64,000 nucleotides of DNA from Marinomonas sp. SBI8L (GCF_001624705.1 NZ_JSEO01000001.1:124001-188000), one strand, 5' to 3'. Counted from the stretch's first letter, positions 1 through 8,681 are shown. Notes: generated by a model from the letters alone, not told the origin. Program-made: numbers and translations.

Positions 1-543
1 TTCGACAAGACTCTGTTATTTTGTAGCGTGTCATTAAAATCCGTACCGAATTTTGTGATTGGTATTTTATTAGTCATGTTGTTTGCGGTGCAGATGAAAC
101 TGCTGCCTGCTGCCGGACATGGTGATTTTTCCTACTTAATTTTACCTACTTTGACATTGGCGTTAGGGCTTGCTGCCGTCTCTGTGCAAGTAGTGAGAGA
201 TAGCACACTAGGCGTACGTAACTCGACATACTTTTTGTTTTCGCGCATTAAAGGTTTATCGGATGCGCAAACATTCCAACGTCATGGTTGGCGTAATTTG
301 CTCGTCCCCGTCGTGGCCTTTTTAGGCATTCAGTTTATTACGATTGTTGAAGGCGTTGTGGTGATTGAAACCTTATTTGCATGGCCGGGTATTGGCCACA
401 GTTTAGTGCATGCCATCTTTGCAAGGGATATTCCTATCGTTCAAGGTGCTGCAGTGGCAATGGGATTAATTTTTGTAGCGATGAATGCATTAGTGGATAT
501 CGCCGTACTGCTGCTCGATCCACGTGAAGGAGGTAAGTCATAA
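1..543 (+). CDS. ABC transporter permease, DppB/NikB type (5' end cut by window)
   Basis: Inner-membrane permease subunit of a peptide/nickel-type (DppB/NikB family) ABC importer. The frame is open from base 1 with no stop, so the N-terminus lies outside the window; about 180 of a usual 310-340 residues are present. Several hydrophobic segments are visible, together with the cytoplasmic coupling (EAA-like) stretch KGLSDAQTFQRHG and the conserved family ending FAWPGIGH...LLLDPR. The stop overlaps the next start (TAATG), so translation is coupled to the second permease. The substrate cannot be told from the sequence; a solute-binding protein is expected upstream. Confidence 0.88.
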   Translation, partial: FDKTLLFCSVSLKSVPNFVIGILLVMLFAVQMKLLPAAGHGDFSYLILPTLTLALGLAAVSVQVVRDSTLGVRNSTYFLFSRIKGLSDAQTFQRHGWRNLLVPVVAFLGIQFITIVEGVVVIETLFAWPGIGHSLVHAIFARDIPIVQGAAVAMGLIFVAMNALVDIAVLLLDPREGGKS

Positions 544-1346
544 TGAATATCATTACCTCTTTTAGCCTACTTTCTTTCAAACAAAAAATCGGACTTTTAC
601 TCTTCATAGTGCCTTGTATTTTTGCCTTAGTCGCACCCTTGCTTGTTGCGGGTAGTCCACATGATCAATCTTTGATGGATACACTCCAAGCGCCAAGTGC
701 TGAACACTGGTTTGGTACTGACCATCTGGGACGTGACATGTGGTTGCGCTTGGCCTCTGCGCTGCAAGTGTCTCTTGGTATCGCTTTGATCAGTACCTTT
801 TTTGCCACTGGGTTCGGCACGCTAATGGGCGTTCTGTCCGCGCAATACCCAAAAACAGCGGATAAAGTCTTAAATTTAATTTCCAATTTATTTTTGGCTG
901 TTCCTGGATTGTTATTTATATTGCTGTTCGCAACGATTGCACCAGGGAAATTATGGCCACTCTTTTTGGGTGTCTCTTTGATTGCCAGTATCGAAATGTA
1001 TCGTGTCGTGCGAGCGCAATCCATGATTATCGCTAACCGTGATGCAGTCGCCGCCTCTCAGTTATTGGGATTCACGCCATGGTATTTACTACAGAGGCAC
1101 TATTTCCCAGAGTTGCGTCCGATTATCTTACGTTTGGCGGCTTTTACCTTGGCAACCACTGTTTTATCCGTCGCATCCCTTGGTTTTATTAACGTTGGTG
1201 TAAAACCACCCCGTGCAGAATTAGGCCTCATGATGATTGAACTCATGCCTTATTACTACGAAGCACCCTGGATCATACTACAGCCAATAATTGCTTTATT
1301 TATATTAGTTCTAGGATTAAATCTAATGATTGGGAAGAAAAAATAA
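543..1346 (+). CDS. ABC transporter permease, DppC/NikC type
   Basis: Second membrane subunit of the peptide/nickel-type importer, 267 aa. It has the N-terminal membrane helix, the FGTDHLGRDMW motif near residues 57-67 typical of DppC/OppC/NikC proteins, and about five further membrane helices. The EAA-like coupling loop (AVAASQLLGF) lies near residues 168-177. The ATG overlaps the stop of the preceding permease by one base, and the stop overlaps the start of the ATPase gene in the same way, so this is a tight operon. Substrate (oligopeptide, nickel chelate or other) is undetermined. Confidence 0.88.
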   Translation: MNIITSFSLLSFKQKIGLLLFIVPCIFALVAPLLVAGSPHDQSLMDTLQAPSAEHWFGTDHLGRDMWLRLASALQVSLGIALISTFFATGFGTLMGVLSAQYPKTADKVLNLISNLFLAVPGLLFILLFATIAPGKLWPLFLGVSLIASIEMYRVVRAQSMIIANRDAVAASQLLGFTPWYLLQRHYFPELRPIILRLAAFTLATTVLSVASLGFINVGVKPPRAELGLMMIELMPYYYEAPWIILQPIIALFILVLGLNLMIGKKK

Positions 1347-2734
1347 TGCTCGTTGTAAAGAATCTAAGCGTTAAGACGCTTGATGGGAACATGATCGTTA
1401 ACCCAGTATCATTTGAATTAGTTGCAGGCGAAGCACTGACCATTGTCGGTGAAACCGGTTCAGGTAAAACCTTATTGGCTCAAGCCATCGCCAATAATCT
1501 ACCTGAAGGCCTAATCGCTGAAGGTGAGATTTACTTACACGATCAAGCCATTCACACCCTATCTGCTGACGACCGTAATGCCTTATGGGGGAAAACCATC
1601 TGTGTTCTCCCACAGGAGCCGACTCGCTCGTTAGACCCTACTATGCATGCGATCAAGCAGGTTAAAGAAGGCTATCAGATAGTTAAAGGTTTAAACTCGA
1701 GTGACGCAACCGCTCAAGCCTCCCATGATTTTGAATGCGTTAAACTGCCCCATGCCACACATAAATACCCATTTGAGTTATCTGGCGGTATGGCACAAAG
1801 GGTTGCGTTTTTAGCATCACGTTCAGGCGGAGCAACCTTCACTGTTGCTGATGAGCCAACCAAAGGGTTGGACGCTAATCGTCGTGATGATATCGCCAAG
1901 CAATTGCGCTCACTCATTGAAAAAAATGAAGGTGTCTTTACGATCACCCATGACATTGACGTTGCCCATCAGCTTGGTGGCCGCGTGATGATTATGCGTA
2001 AAGGCGACGTCATAGAAGTGGGAGAGAGCCAGCAGGTTCTCAGCCATCCTGCTCATCCCTATACACAAGAGCTTATTGATGCCGATCCACGTCGCTGGCC
2101 AAAAAGAGAGGCAAAAAGCAACAAGGATCCATCCATAGTAAATGCGAAAAACCTCAGTAAAAGCCGAGGTGGAAAAGCACTTTTCAGCGATGTATCACTT
2201 AGCTTACATCCGGGGCAAATTATTGGTGTCAGTGGCGACAGTGGCTGTGGAAAAAGCACACTGGGAGATATGCTATTAGGCCTACTACCAAGCGACAGCG
2301 GTACAATCGAGTGGGCACATAAAAATAACGAGAAACATAAAGCACAAAAACTCTTCCAGGACCCAACGGATGTGTTTTCTGCTCATGTTCCTTTAAGAAC
2401 CAGCTTCAATGATCTAATGAAAAAATATCACATCGGCCAAGATAAGCTAACAGGGTTACTTGCCGAGTTGCGACTGGATGAGAGTCTAATTGACCGTAAC
2501 CCTGATCAAGTCTCAGGGGGGGAGTTACAGCGCTTAGCAATTGTCCGTGTGATGTTACTCGACCCCACATTTATTTTTGCTGATGAGCCGACTTCACGTC
2601 TTGATATGTTAACTCAAAAAGCTGTCATTGAAGCGCTAGTCAATGTGGTAAAACACAGTGACGTCGCCATTATGATTGTGAGCCATGATAAGGCCTTACT
2701 AAGCAGTGTTTGTGATGAATTGATTACCTTGTAA
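1346..2734 (+). CDS. ABC transporter ATPase with two fused nucleotide-binding domains
   Basis: Cytoplasmic energising subunit, 462 aa, with two complete ABC ATPase modules in one chain. Domain 1 (about 1-240) has Walker A GETGSGKT, signature LSGGMAQ and Walker B followed by DEPTKGLD. Domain 2 (about 265-462) has Walker A GDSGCGKS, signature VSGGELQ and DEPTSRLD. In Dpp/Opp/Nik systems these are usually two genes (DppD/DppF, NikD/NikE); the fused form is known from YejF-like and GsiA-like proteins. At 462 aa it is shorter than YejF (about 530), and domain 2 lacks the C-terminal oligopeptide-type extension. It ends just before a strong terminator. Confidence 0.9.
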   Translation: MLVVKNLSVKTLDGNMIVNPVSFELVAGEALTIVGETGSGKTLLAQAIANNLPEGLIAEGEIYLHDQAIHTLSADDRNALWGKTICVLPQEPTRSLDPTMHAIKQVKEGYQIVKGLNSSDATAQASHDFECVKLPHATHKYPFELSGGMAQRVAFLASRSGGATFTVADEPTKGLDANRRDDIAKQLRSLIEKNEGVFTITHDIDVAHQLGGRVMIMRKGDVIEVGESQQVLSHPAHPYTQELIDADPRRWPKREAKSNKDPSIVNAKNLSKSRGGKALFSDVSLSLHPGQIIGVSGDSGCGKSTLGDMLLGLLPSDSGTIEWAHKNNEKHKAQKLFQDPTDVFSAHVPLRTSFNDLMKKYHIGQDKLTGLLAELRLDESLIDRNPDQVSGGELQRLAIVRVMLLDPTFIFADEPTSRLDMLTQKAVIEALVNVVKHSDVAIMIVSHDKALLSSVCDELITL

Positions 2735-2768
2735 TTATTCTGGCGCTTTAGTTGAAGCAATGAGTATA

Positions 2769-2797
2769 AAAAAACCAGCCTCGGCTGGTTTTTTTAT
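2769..2797. terminator. Bidirectional intrinsic terminator
   Basis: A CCAGC-CTCG-GCTGG hairpin extended by a run of A on the left and a run of T on the right. It sits between the convergent ABC importer operon and the marR gene and can serve both strands. Confidence 0.85.
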
Positions 2798-3226
2798 TTA
2801 ACTCTTCTGTAAATTCTCAACCATTTGTCTTGAGAGTTGATCAAACTGATCAATTTTCTCCTGTGGCATGCCTTGATGCATCTTCTCAATAATGGTTTTT
2901 TCAATGCTCAATACCTTGTTCAAAGTAGCCCGCCCATGCTCAGTTAATACAATCAATTGGCTGCGTTTATCATTTGGGTTCGGCTCTTTACGAACCAGCT
3001 CCTTATCAATTAACTCTTTGATAAGGCGGGTAATTTGCGCTTTATCTCTATCTAACGCTTCAGCAATATCAACCGCAGTACAGCTTTCTAAACGATTCAC
3101 ACAAAATAAAGATTTGATATGCATAGGAACAATATCAATGCCTTGGTCTCTTAACGCCCTTAACACCATAGATTTAAATTTATGAGCAAGCACCATAAAA
3201 GGGTTTGGCATCTTTAATTCTGACAT
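2798..3226 (-). CDS. MarR family transcriptional regulator
   Basis: Winged-helix repressor or activator of the MarR family, 142 aa from the start chosen. The helix-turn-helix spans roughly residues 45-75 (TAVDIAEALDRDKAQITRLI) and the wing carries the family DKRSQ..LT signature. The frame extends upstream to a GTG at 3274, but that would put a palindromic operator inside the gene. The ATG at 3226 has GGA seven bases upstream and begins MSELKMPNPF, which suits the family. It is divergent from a DUF2798 membrane protein and shares with it two GTTGATA-type palindromes, which suggests autoregulation and control of that gene. Confidence 0.85.
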   Translation of the reverse strand: MSELKMPNPFMVLAHKFKSMVLRALRDQGIDIVPMHIKSLFCVNRLESCTAVDIAEALDRDKAQITRLIKELIDKELVRKEPNPNDKRSQLIVLTEHGRATLNKVLSIEKTIIEKMHQGMPQEKIDQFDQLSRQMVENLQKS

Positions 3227-3241
3227 AAGCATTCCAAAGTA

Positions 3242-3256
3242 GTTGACATTATCAAT
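3242..3256. promoter_or_regulatory. Putative MarR operator, site A
   Basis: GTTGACATTATCAAT is a near-perfect inverted repeat matching site B at 3284-3298. It lies just upstream of the marR ATG chosen here. Binding by the adjacent MarR protein is inferred from position and symmetry. Confidence 0.55.
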
Positions 3257-3283
3257 TATATTTTTAGGATGCACCCCAACCTA

Positions 3284-3298
3284 GTTGATATTATCAAC
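3284..3298. promoter_or_regulatory. Putative MarR operator, site B
   Basis: GTTGATATTATCAAC is a perfect 7-bp inverted repeat around one central base, in the marR/DUF2798 divergent promoter region. Centre-to-centre distance to site A is 42 bp, about four helical turns. Confidence 0.6.
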
Positions 3299-3347
3299 CA
3301 TATTCAGAGTGCACTTTAAAATCTCATTAATGAGAGGAAATACAATT

Positions 3348-3794
3348 ATGCCTAAGTTATTGAAAAAGATCGCCATTGTAGCATCAATCATAGTTACTCT
3401 AGTGGGTAGCCTGACCTTTGTTATGACCTATCAAAATATTGGCTTCACTGATAATTTTGTCCGCCAATGGCTATCATCATTAGCACTAGCCGCACTTATC
3501 ATGGCTCCCATTGGCTTCTTACTCATGACCTTAGTAAGCCGTTTTGTTAAAAAGTGCTTCCCCAATACTAGCGACCTGAAACGCAATTTTGTCGTTGGTT
3601 TTAGTATGGCTGTCATAATGGAAAGCGTCATGGCATTCGTAACGACCTTAAATAATTTAGGTATGACAAATGCTGCTGAATTCGCTCAAAACTGGTTTGG
3701 CGCTTTCACTCTAGCGCTACCTCTAGGTATTTTAATTGCCTTAATGATGACCCTTTTCATCAAGCCCAGACTAGAAAGATACATGGCAAGCTAG
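3348..3794 (+). CDS. DUF2798 family small membrane protein
   Basis: A 148-aa inner-membrane protein made of two similar halves of about 70 residues, each with two hydrophobic helices and the family pattern N.G....F...W...., as in DUF2798. Function is unknown; these proteins are often found beside MarR/TetR regulators. The start at 3348 is preceded by GAGAGG at good spacing; a frame opening at 3285 would begin inside operator site B and is rejected. Transcribed divergently from marR and probably under its control. Confidence 0.8.
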   Translation: MPKLLKKIAIVASIIVTLVGSLTFVMTYQNIGFTDNFVRQWLSSLALAALIMAPIGFLLMTLVSRFVKKCFPNTSDLKRNFVVGFSMAVIMESVMAFVTTLNNLGMTNAAEFAQNWFGAFTLALPLGILIALMMTLFIKPRLERYMAS

Positions 3795-3895
3795 GGAGAT
3801 TTTCACCGCTCAATTTTATCCTATACGGCTTTACCAGTTCCAAGGCTATAATCTCTTTAAATAGAGGTCATTTAAGTTAGTGAGAAAACGAGAAC

Positions 3896-4702
3896 ATGAG
3901 CATGGAAACATCAAAAATATGGAGGAGCGATACGTTTAAAGGCGTCGAGCTTCTCTCTGCTCGCTACAACAAATTTGAGTTTTCAAAGCATTGGCATGAT
4001 GAGCTAGCCATTGGCATGATTGAAGAAGGTGCTGAGGGGTTATATTATCGCGGCCAAAACTTAGTCATTCCCAAAAGACATATAGTCGCGATTAATCCTG
4101 GCGAAGTACATACTGGCTTCTCAGGCTCAAAGCAGGGCTGGCAGTACCGTATGTTCTACTTTAATTTAGCTGAACTTGCCTCTCAATTTTCCCAGCGAGA
4201 CTTGCCTATTGACCCTATTATTGATTCTCCAAAGATCTATGATGAAGCACTCTTTGATAGCTTACGACAGCTTCATATATCCTTAGAGGAACCTGCTTTC
4301 CTGTTAAGTAAAGAGTCTTTATTTGTATTGGCGCTTGATAAACTTTTCACTCAGTATGGTTCAGCTAAAGAACAGGCTTATCTAGGGATATCAAAAGCGG
4401 CAAGCTATAGGGCAAGAGATTATATCCATGATAATTTTGAAGCTAATCCATCATTAACTGAGCTAGAAGCTGTCACGAATTGCTCAAAGTTTCAATTAAT
4501 CAAACATTTTAAAACCCTGTTTGGCATCACGCCACATCAATACTTAATCCTCATAAAAGTACAAAAAGCGAAAGGGCTTCTCGCTAATGGCGCAAGCTGT
4601 GTCGATGCCTCGCTTGCTTGCGGTTTTTATGATCAAAGCCACTTCACTCGTAATTTTAAAAAGGCCTTTGGTACCTCTCCATCAAATTATCAAATCCTCT
4701 AG
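3896..4702 (+). CDS. AraC family transcriptional regulator with cupin sensor domain
   Basis: DNA-binding regulator, 268 aa. The N-terminal AraC-type cupin (about 15-110) has HWHDELAIG and a PGEVHTG pair of motifs. The C-terminal double helix-turn-helix (about 170-268) has the signature ACGFYDQSHFTRNFKKAFGTSPSNY. A LysE-type exporter starts 155 bp downstream on the same strand, a common pairing in which the AraC protein activates the exporter. The ligand is unknown; for LysE partners it is often an amino acid, which is inference here. Confidence 0.88.
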   Translation: MSMETSKIWRSDTFKGVELLSARYNKFEFSKHWHDELAIGMIEEGAEGLYYRGQNLVIPKRHIVAINPGEVHTGFSGSKQGWQYRMFYFNLAELASQFSQRDLPIDPIIDSPKIYDEALFDSLRQLHISLEEPAFLLSKESLFVLALDKLFTQYGSAKEQAYLGISKAASYRARDYIHDNFEANPSLTELEAVTNCSKFQLIKHFKTLFGITPHQYLILIKVQKAKGLLANGASCVDASLACGFYDQSHFTRNFKKAFGTSPSNYQIL

Positions 4703-4857
4703 TTATTAAACGCTCTACTTTTTAAGCTCTCTATAAGTAACGCTTCACACTATCAGCACTAACCTAAGTAATCTCTTCAAACCTCAAGGGTCAATTTCAT
4801 ACAAGAGGCTCAGGCTTCTATCGAATAAAATTCACCTTCATTATTAGGAGGATCTGT

Positions 4858-5481
4858 ATGAGTTTATTTTTAATTTGGTTAGGGGTGATGTTTCCCCTAG
4901 TGTTTAGCCCGGGACCTGCCAACATAGTATTTGCAGCATCAGGTGCAAGTGTTGGTGTGAAACGATCTATTCCATTAATCGCGGGTGTCGATACAGTCTT
5001 TTTAGTGAAGTCCATCATCATAGGCTTTGGGCTAGGTGAAGTGTTAAAGTCTCAGCCTGAACTCATGAACACTATGCAATTATTAGGCGCTTTTTACTTA
5101 TTCTATTTAGCCTATAAATTTGTTCAGAGCAGCACTTCTAAACTTGATAAAGAGTCACAGTCCCTTGGTTTCATTGATGGACTAATAGTGCAGGCATTAA
5201 ACTCTAAGGGCTGGCTAATGGTCTTTTTAATGTTCACGCTATTTTCTGATCAAGCCCAACAAGAATTTGGACAGCAAGGCATCATGTTGCTGATTATCTG
5301 GCTCGCCATCTTAAACATTTCTATCCATTTTCTTTGGGTTTCCATTGGTGATTTATTGTCAAAAATATCGCGTAGCCCTACCTATGAAATGGCACTGAAT
5401 TACCTTTATGCCGCTAGCTTAGCCCTTGTTAGTGCTTGGCTACTGATTGAGAATCCTATGCTGATAACACTCTTGAGTTAA
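4858..5481 (+). CDS. LysE family amino-acid exporter
   Basis: Inner-membrane exporter of the LysE/RhtB family, 207 aa with about six hydrophobic segments. The family motif PGPANIVFAASGASVG lies in the first loop, residues 18-33. A strong AGGAGG ribosome site at 4844-4849 fixes the start. It follows an AraC regulator on the same strand and ends 19 bp before a convergent AraC gene. Substrate is not predictable beyond small amino acids or homoserine-like compounds. Confidence 0.87.
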   Translation: MSLFLIWLGVMFPLVFSPGPANIVFAASGASVGVKRSIPLIAGVDTVFLVKSIIIGFGLGEVLKSQPELMNTMQLLGAFYLFYLAYKFVQSSTSKLDKESQSLGFIDGLIVQALNSKGWLMVFLMFTLFSDQAQQEFGQQGIMLLIIWLAILNISIHFLWVSIGDLLSKISRSPTYEMALNYLYAASLALVSAWLLIENPMLITLLS

Positions 5482-5500
5482 TCCGTACTTAATCATTGCT

Positions 5501-6382
5501 TTAGGGTTTCAAGTAGTCACTCGGGCTTTTGCCATAGAGGCGTTTAAACTCTCGGGCAAATTGAGTTGCACTTTTATATCCAGTATAAAAAGCAGCTTCT
5601 TGCACCTGACAGCCTTTTTCTTCCAGCAAGATTTTGGCCTTATCCAATCTAAGCTTTTTCAAATACTGGCCGGGAGAGTGCTGAGTAATGCGTTTAAACA
5701 CACGATGAAAAGTCGACTCTCCCATATTCACTTTACTCGCCAGTTCCGTGATGCTGATACTTTGATCATAAAATTGATGCATCCATTTTAATGCCTGATC
5801 AATCCTAGCTAAGTCAGTATCCATCAAGGTTAACTGATAAAATTCACGCCCTTGATTACTCACCAAGACCCGATATAAAAGCTCCCTAAGAGTTTGCTTA
5901 CCTAATAAAGCACTTTCTTGGGGGTTATTAAGCATGAGTATCAAGCGACATAAAGTAGCTTGAATATCATCAACAATGGGTGAAACAAAAATACCTCGGC
6001 TGGCTTGTTCGGTTTCAATCCCCTTAAGCTGATGTTTGAAACTTTCCACTTGGTTTAGCTCGTAGACAATTTTGGTCAGTTGCTCTAAATCAATATCCAA
6101 AGCTATGGCCAACATAGGATTAGTCGAGGTCGCTAGAATCTTACACTCAGCAATAATAGGCACAGGGATGACAAGATAGTTTTGTTCATCATAAACATAT
6201 TTTTGCCCTCCTAGATAAACATCTTCCGAACCTTGCAAGATGAAAATGATTCCCTGAGCATAAGTAATAGGTTCACTAATATAGTGCTGAGATGCCTTAA
6301 ATACGCTGACCCCCTCGATATTACTTGGATTAAAACCTTCATTGATCGCCAGAGAACTCAAGACCTGAATCACATTATCCAT
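5501..6382 (-). CDS. AraC family transcriptional regulator (AraC_N type)
   Basis: Regulator of the YqhC-like group with an N-terminal AraC_N ligand-type domain (about 15-165) and a C-terminal double helix-turn-helix (about 190-290; TGYKSATQFAREFKRLYGKSPSDY). The open frame runs upstream to 6565, but the extra 61 residues are a hydrophobic, Leu/Phe-rich stretch foreign to the family. The internal ATG at 6382 (MDNVIQVL) gives 293 aa, the usual length, although its ribosome site is weak. It is divergent from a small membrane protein gene that it may control. Confidence 0.84.
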   Translation of the reverse strand: MDNVIQVLSSLAINEGFNPSNIEGVSVFKASQHYISEPITYAQGIIFILQGSEDVYLGGQKYVYDEQNYLVIPVPIIAECKILATSTNPMLAIALDIDLEQLTKIVYELNQVESFKHQLKGIETEQASRGIFVSPIVDDIQATLCRLILMLNNPQESALLGKQTLRELLYRVLVSNQGREFYQLTLMDTDLARIDQALKWMHQFYDQSISITELASKVNMGESTFHRVFKRITQHSPGQYLKKLRLDKAKILLEEKGCQVQEAAFYTGYKSATQFAREFKRLYGKSPSDYLKP

Positions 6383-6545
6383 ACATAACCATTGTTTAGC
6401 GTTTTGATTAGCAAGCTTATAAGCAGAGAAAAACAAGTTCAAGAATAAGAGAGGATTAGGCAGGTGTTTGCAGGTTTTAGATCTTCTTAAAAATAGAGCT
6501 AAACCTAGAATAACTAAGCATATTAAGTCAAATAAGAGGTTTCTT

Positions 6546-6932
6546 ATGCCATTAAAAAAGCACATTCATTTATTCTTTTATGCCTTTGTTACTTGGGCAA
6601 GCTTTTACATTTTAGGATTACCAGATTATTACCAAGGAAGGGCCTTGGAGATAAAGTTTATAATCTGTGTCTTGGTAACCTTACTCTACTTCCCTGTCAC
6701 CCGTTACTCGCTTAAGAAGTTTTGGAATGATGGCCGTTATCTTAAGAACTCGCTTTGGCTTGCGCTTTACCTCACCTTGCCGCTATTTCTATTCGATTAT
6801 CTATTATTGGCTTGGTATCAAGGGCTGGGCATAGAATTTGTTTACCCTTATTGGTACCTAACATTCTTCTATTTTTCTTTCTGGATTCAGTTTCCCATCG
6901 TGGCTTATTTAATGGTGAAAAAAGCATACTAA
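6546..6932 (+). CDS. Small four-helix membrane protein of unknown function
   Basis: 128-aa protein with four predicted membrane segments (around residues 8-25, 38-55, 70-88 and 100-122) joined by short loops; a conserved-looking LPDYYQGRALE loop lies between the first two. I do not recognise the family. The ATG at 6546 has AAGAGG seven bases upstream; the longer frame from 6468 lacks a ribosome site. Divergent from the AraC gene at 5501-6382 and followed by a clear terminator, so it is probably a single-gene unit. Confidence 0.65.
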   Translation: MPLKKHIHLFFYAFVTWASFYILGLPDYYQGRALEIKFIICVLVTLLYFPVTRYSLKKFWNDGRYLKNSLWLALYLTLPLFLFDYLLLAWYQGLGIEFVYPYWYLTFFYFSFWIQFPIVAYLMVKKAY

Positions 6933-6962
6933 ACAAAGCCTAGATACTAAATGTCAGGCATT

Positions 6963-6990
6963 AAAAAAGGACCTCTCGGTCCTTTTTTAA
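6963..6990. terminator. Bidirectional intrinsic terminator
   Basis: GGACC-TCTC-GGTCC hairpin flanked by A-run and T-run, between the convergent small membrane protein gene and the SPOR lipoprotein gene. Confidence 0.85.
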
Positions 6991-7015
6991 CTGGCTTGTT
7001 TCTTAGCGAGTTTGC

Positions 7016-7858
7016 TTAGAAGGGTTCGCCATAATAATCACTCACAAGGCAATCTTGGCGGCTTAGTACTAGCTGCTTACAAGTATCAACAGCAATTCGC
7101 TTATCGTAATAAGGACCAACTTTTAAGCGATAGTACTGCTTACCTTTCACAGTGGCCATCTCAATCACAGGCTCTTTACCTGCTAACAGGGTTCTAAACT
7201 TAGTGGAAATTGGTGCCCAAGCTCGGTTAGCGCCTGCTTCTGTACGATGAGAAACTAGCTGTAAGCCATACTCACCTGGCGTTTTCTTACGCTTAGTTGT
7301 TTTTTGTTCTGCTGCTTTTTTCATGAACTCAGCACGAACATAGTTATCATTCGGTACTTCGTATTCTTTTTCACGAGCCATGGCTTCTTCTGCTTTCGCT
7401 TCTTCCATTAGACTCATTTCAAGATCTGTCATCATCAGATCTTCAGCATCAATTTTATTCATTTTCGCAACAACAGGTTCTTCACGAAGAGGAGCGGCTT
7501 GTGCCTTAATCTTCTCTGCTGTCATGTCTTCCTTGTCCATTTTTTCACTGGCAGCCATTTTTTCAGCAGGCACCATTTTAGTACCAGCTGTTGTATTACC
7601 AGATTGAAGTTCAGCAATTTCACCTTCTAACTTGGCGATTTTAGCTTCAAGCTGAAGTACATTATCAATCTTAGGTTTTATGCTTTCCCACTCAGCAACG
7701 GACTGAGCCATTTGCTGTTCCATTGTGATAGGTTGTGTCTCAACAACATTTCCTGCTGGTGATAACATAGAACAGCCCTGTAGAGCTGTGACGGCTAATG
7801 CAAATGCAGATAGCTTAGTCAGTTTTTTGGTTGAAGTAGCAGCGAGTTCTAGTTTCAC
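7016..7858 (-). CDS. SPOR-domain lipoprotein with coiled-coil and charged linker
   Basis: 280-aa envelope protein. A signal peptide with lipobox LQGC places the lipidated Cys at residue 29. A coiled coil follows (about 60-85, LQLEAKIAKLEGEIAEL), then a Met/Lys/Glu-rich linker (about 90-195) with repeated EKM motifs. The C-terminal 80 residues resemble a SPOR domain (YGLQLVSHRTEAGANRAW ... YYRLKVGPY), which binds denuded peptidoglycan at septa. Probably anchored in the outer membrane and facing the periplasm. Not close to a named SPOR protein (DamX, FtsN, RlpA) in architecture. Confidence 0.75.
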   Translation of the reverse strand: MKLELAATSTKKLTKLSAFALAVTALQGCSMLSPAGNVVETQPITMEQQMAQSVAEWESIKPKIDNVLQLEAKIAKLEGEIAELQSGNTTAGTKMVPAEKMAASEKMDKEDMTAEKIKAQAAPLREEPVVAKMNKIDAEDLMMTDLEMSLMEEAKAEEAMAREKEYEVPNDNYVRAEFMKKAAEQKTTKRKKTPGEYGLQLVSHRTEAGANRAWAPISTKFRTLLAGKEPVIEMATVKGKQYYRLKVGPYYDKRIAVDTCKQLVLSRQDCLVSDYYGEPF

Positions 7859-7980
7859 GTGAATTCCTTAGCGTTATCAGCGTTCAATTCTTAATCATGA
7901 TTCTAGCGGGATTAAATTTTGACGTCACCCTAAAAAAGCACTTAGCTTAGAATAAATCGTGATCAAACAATGAATTGAGC

Positions 7981-8397
7981 CTAAATAACCAAGAATAAGA
8001 GCATTGAGTATCGCAATGACTTTCCAATTAGCACCAAAACGAAAAAGGAGACAAAGTTAACCTTAAGCAAGCCAGCCACAAAGCAAAGCGGGTCTCCAAT
8101 AATGGGTAACCAAGCAAATAACAAACTTGCTCTGCCGTATTTATTAAACCTTATCTGGGCTTTATTTAGCTGTTCTTGAGAAACAGGAAACCACTTCTTC
8201 TCTTGAAAGTGCTCAAGATATCCACCTAACCACCAGTTCACACAGGAACCAAAGGTATTGAAAAGACTTGCGACAACAGCCAATCCAATAAGAGAAAGAT
8301 TCGTATCATTTGCATAAAGCAGTAGTAGAGCTTCGGACCCCATAGGCAACAAAGTTGCACTTAAAAAAGCCGTCAGCGCTAGGTATAAATATTCCAT
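7981..8397 (-). CDS. YqaA-like VTT (DedA/SNARE-associated) membrane protein
   Basis: About 138 aa with four hydrophobic segments, similar to E. coli YqaA, a short VTT-domain protein. Diagnostic stretches are FLSATLLPMGSEALLL near the start, NTFGSCVNWWLGGY, and the C-terminal WLPIIGDPLCFVAGLLK, the conserved glycine/proline re-entrant motif. VTT proteins act in membrane lipid or ion homeostasis; the exact role of YqaA is unsettled. The start is placed at 8397 to match family length; an open frame extends to a GTG at 8463. Confidence 0.8.
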   Translation of the reverse strand: MEYLYLALTAFLSATLLPMGSEALLLLYANDTNLSLIGLAVVASLFNTFGSCVNWWLGGYLEHFQEKKWFPVSQEQLNKAQIRFNKYGRASLLFAWLPIIGDPLCFVAGLLKVNFVSFFVLVLIGKSLRYSMLLFLVI

Positions 8398-8681
8398 ATC
8401 AATCAGCAGTAAACTAAGACCGCGCCATACTAGCACTTCTAATAAATAAAGAACCAAGTTCACATATGAGATATAAGATTTTTTTATGTGTTTAGCATTT
8501 CATTCCATAAAATCACAACTTCATTGAAGAAGCCAGTTAGCTTGATTTACATCAAGTCTTGGCTCAAACATACCAGTAAGCTTGTCGTTAGAAATAAGAA
8601 TTACTTATAGGTAATTCACTTTTTAACATAGAAAAATGTTCCCTCGTTTCTCTAGGAAGCTGCGAACAAGTAGGATGAAAA
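8398..8681. promoter_or_regulatory. Intergenic region with FNR-type box upstream of chemoreceptor
   Basis: TTGATTTACATCAA at 8542-8555 matches the FNR/Anr consensus TTGATNNNNATCAA exactly. It lies about 130 bp upstream of the chemoreceptor ATG. The region separates the divergent YqaA-like and chemoreceptor genes, so it could serve either. Nothing else recognisable lies in the rest of the gap. Confidence 0.6.

Noticed and set aside
6383-6565. N-terminal extension of the AraC gene at 5501-6382
   Set aside because: The added residues are a hydrophobic Leu/Phe stretch unlike the family and overlap the divergent promoter region.
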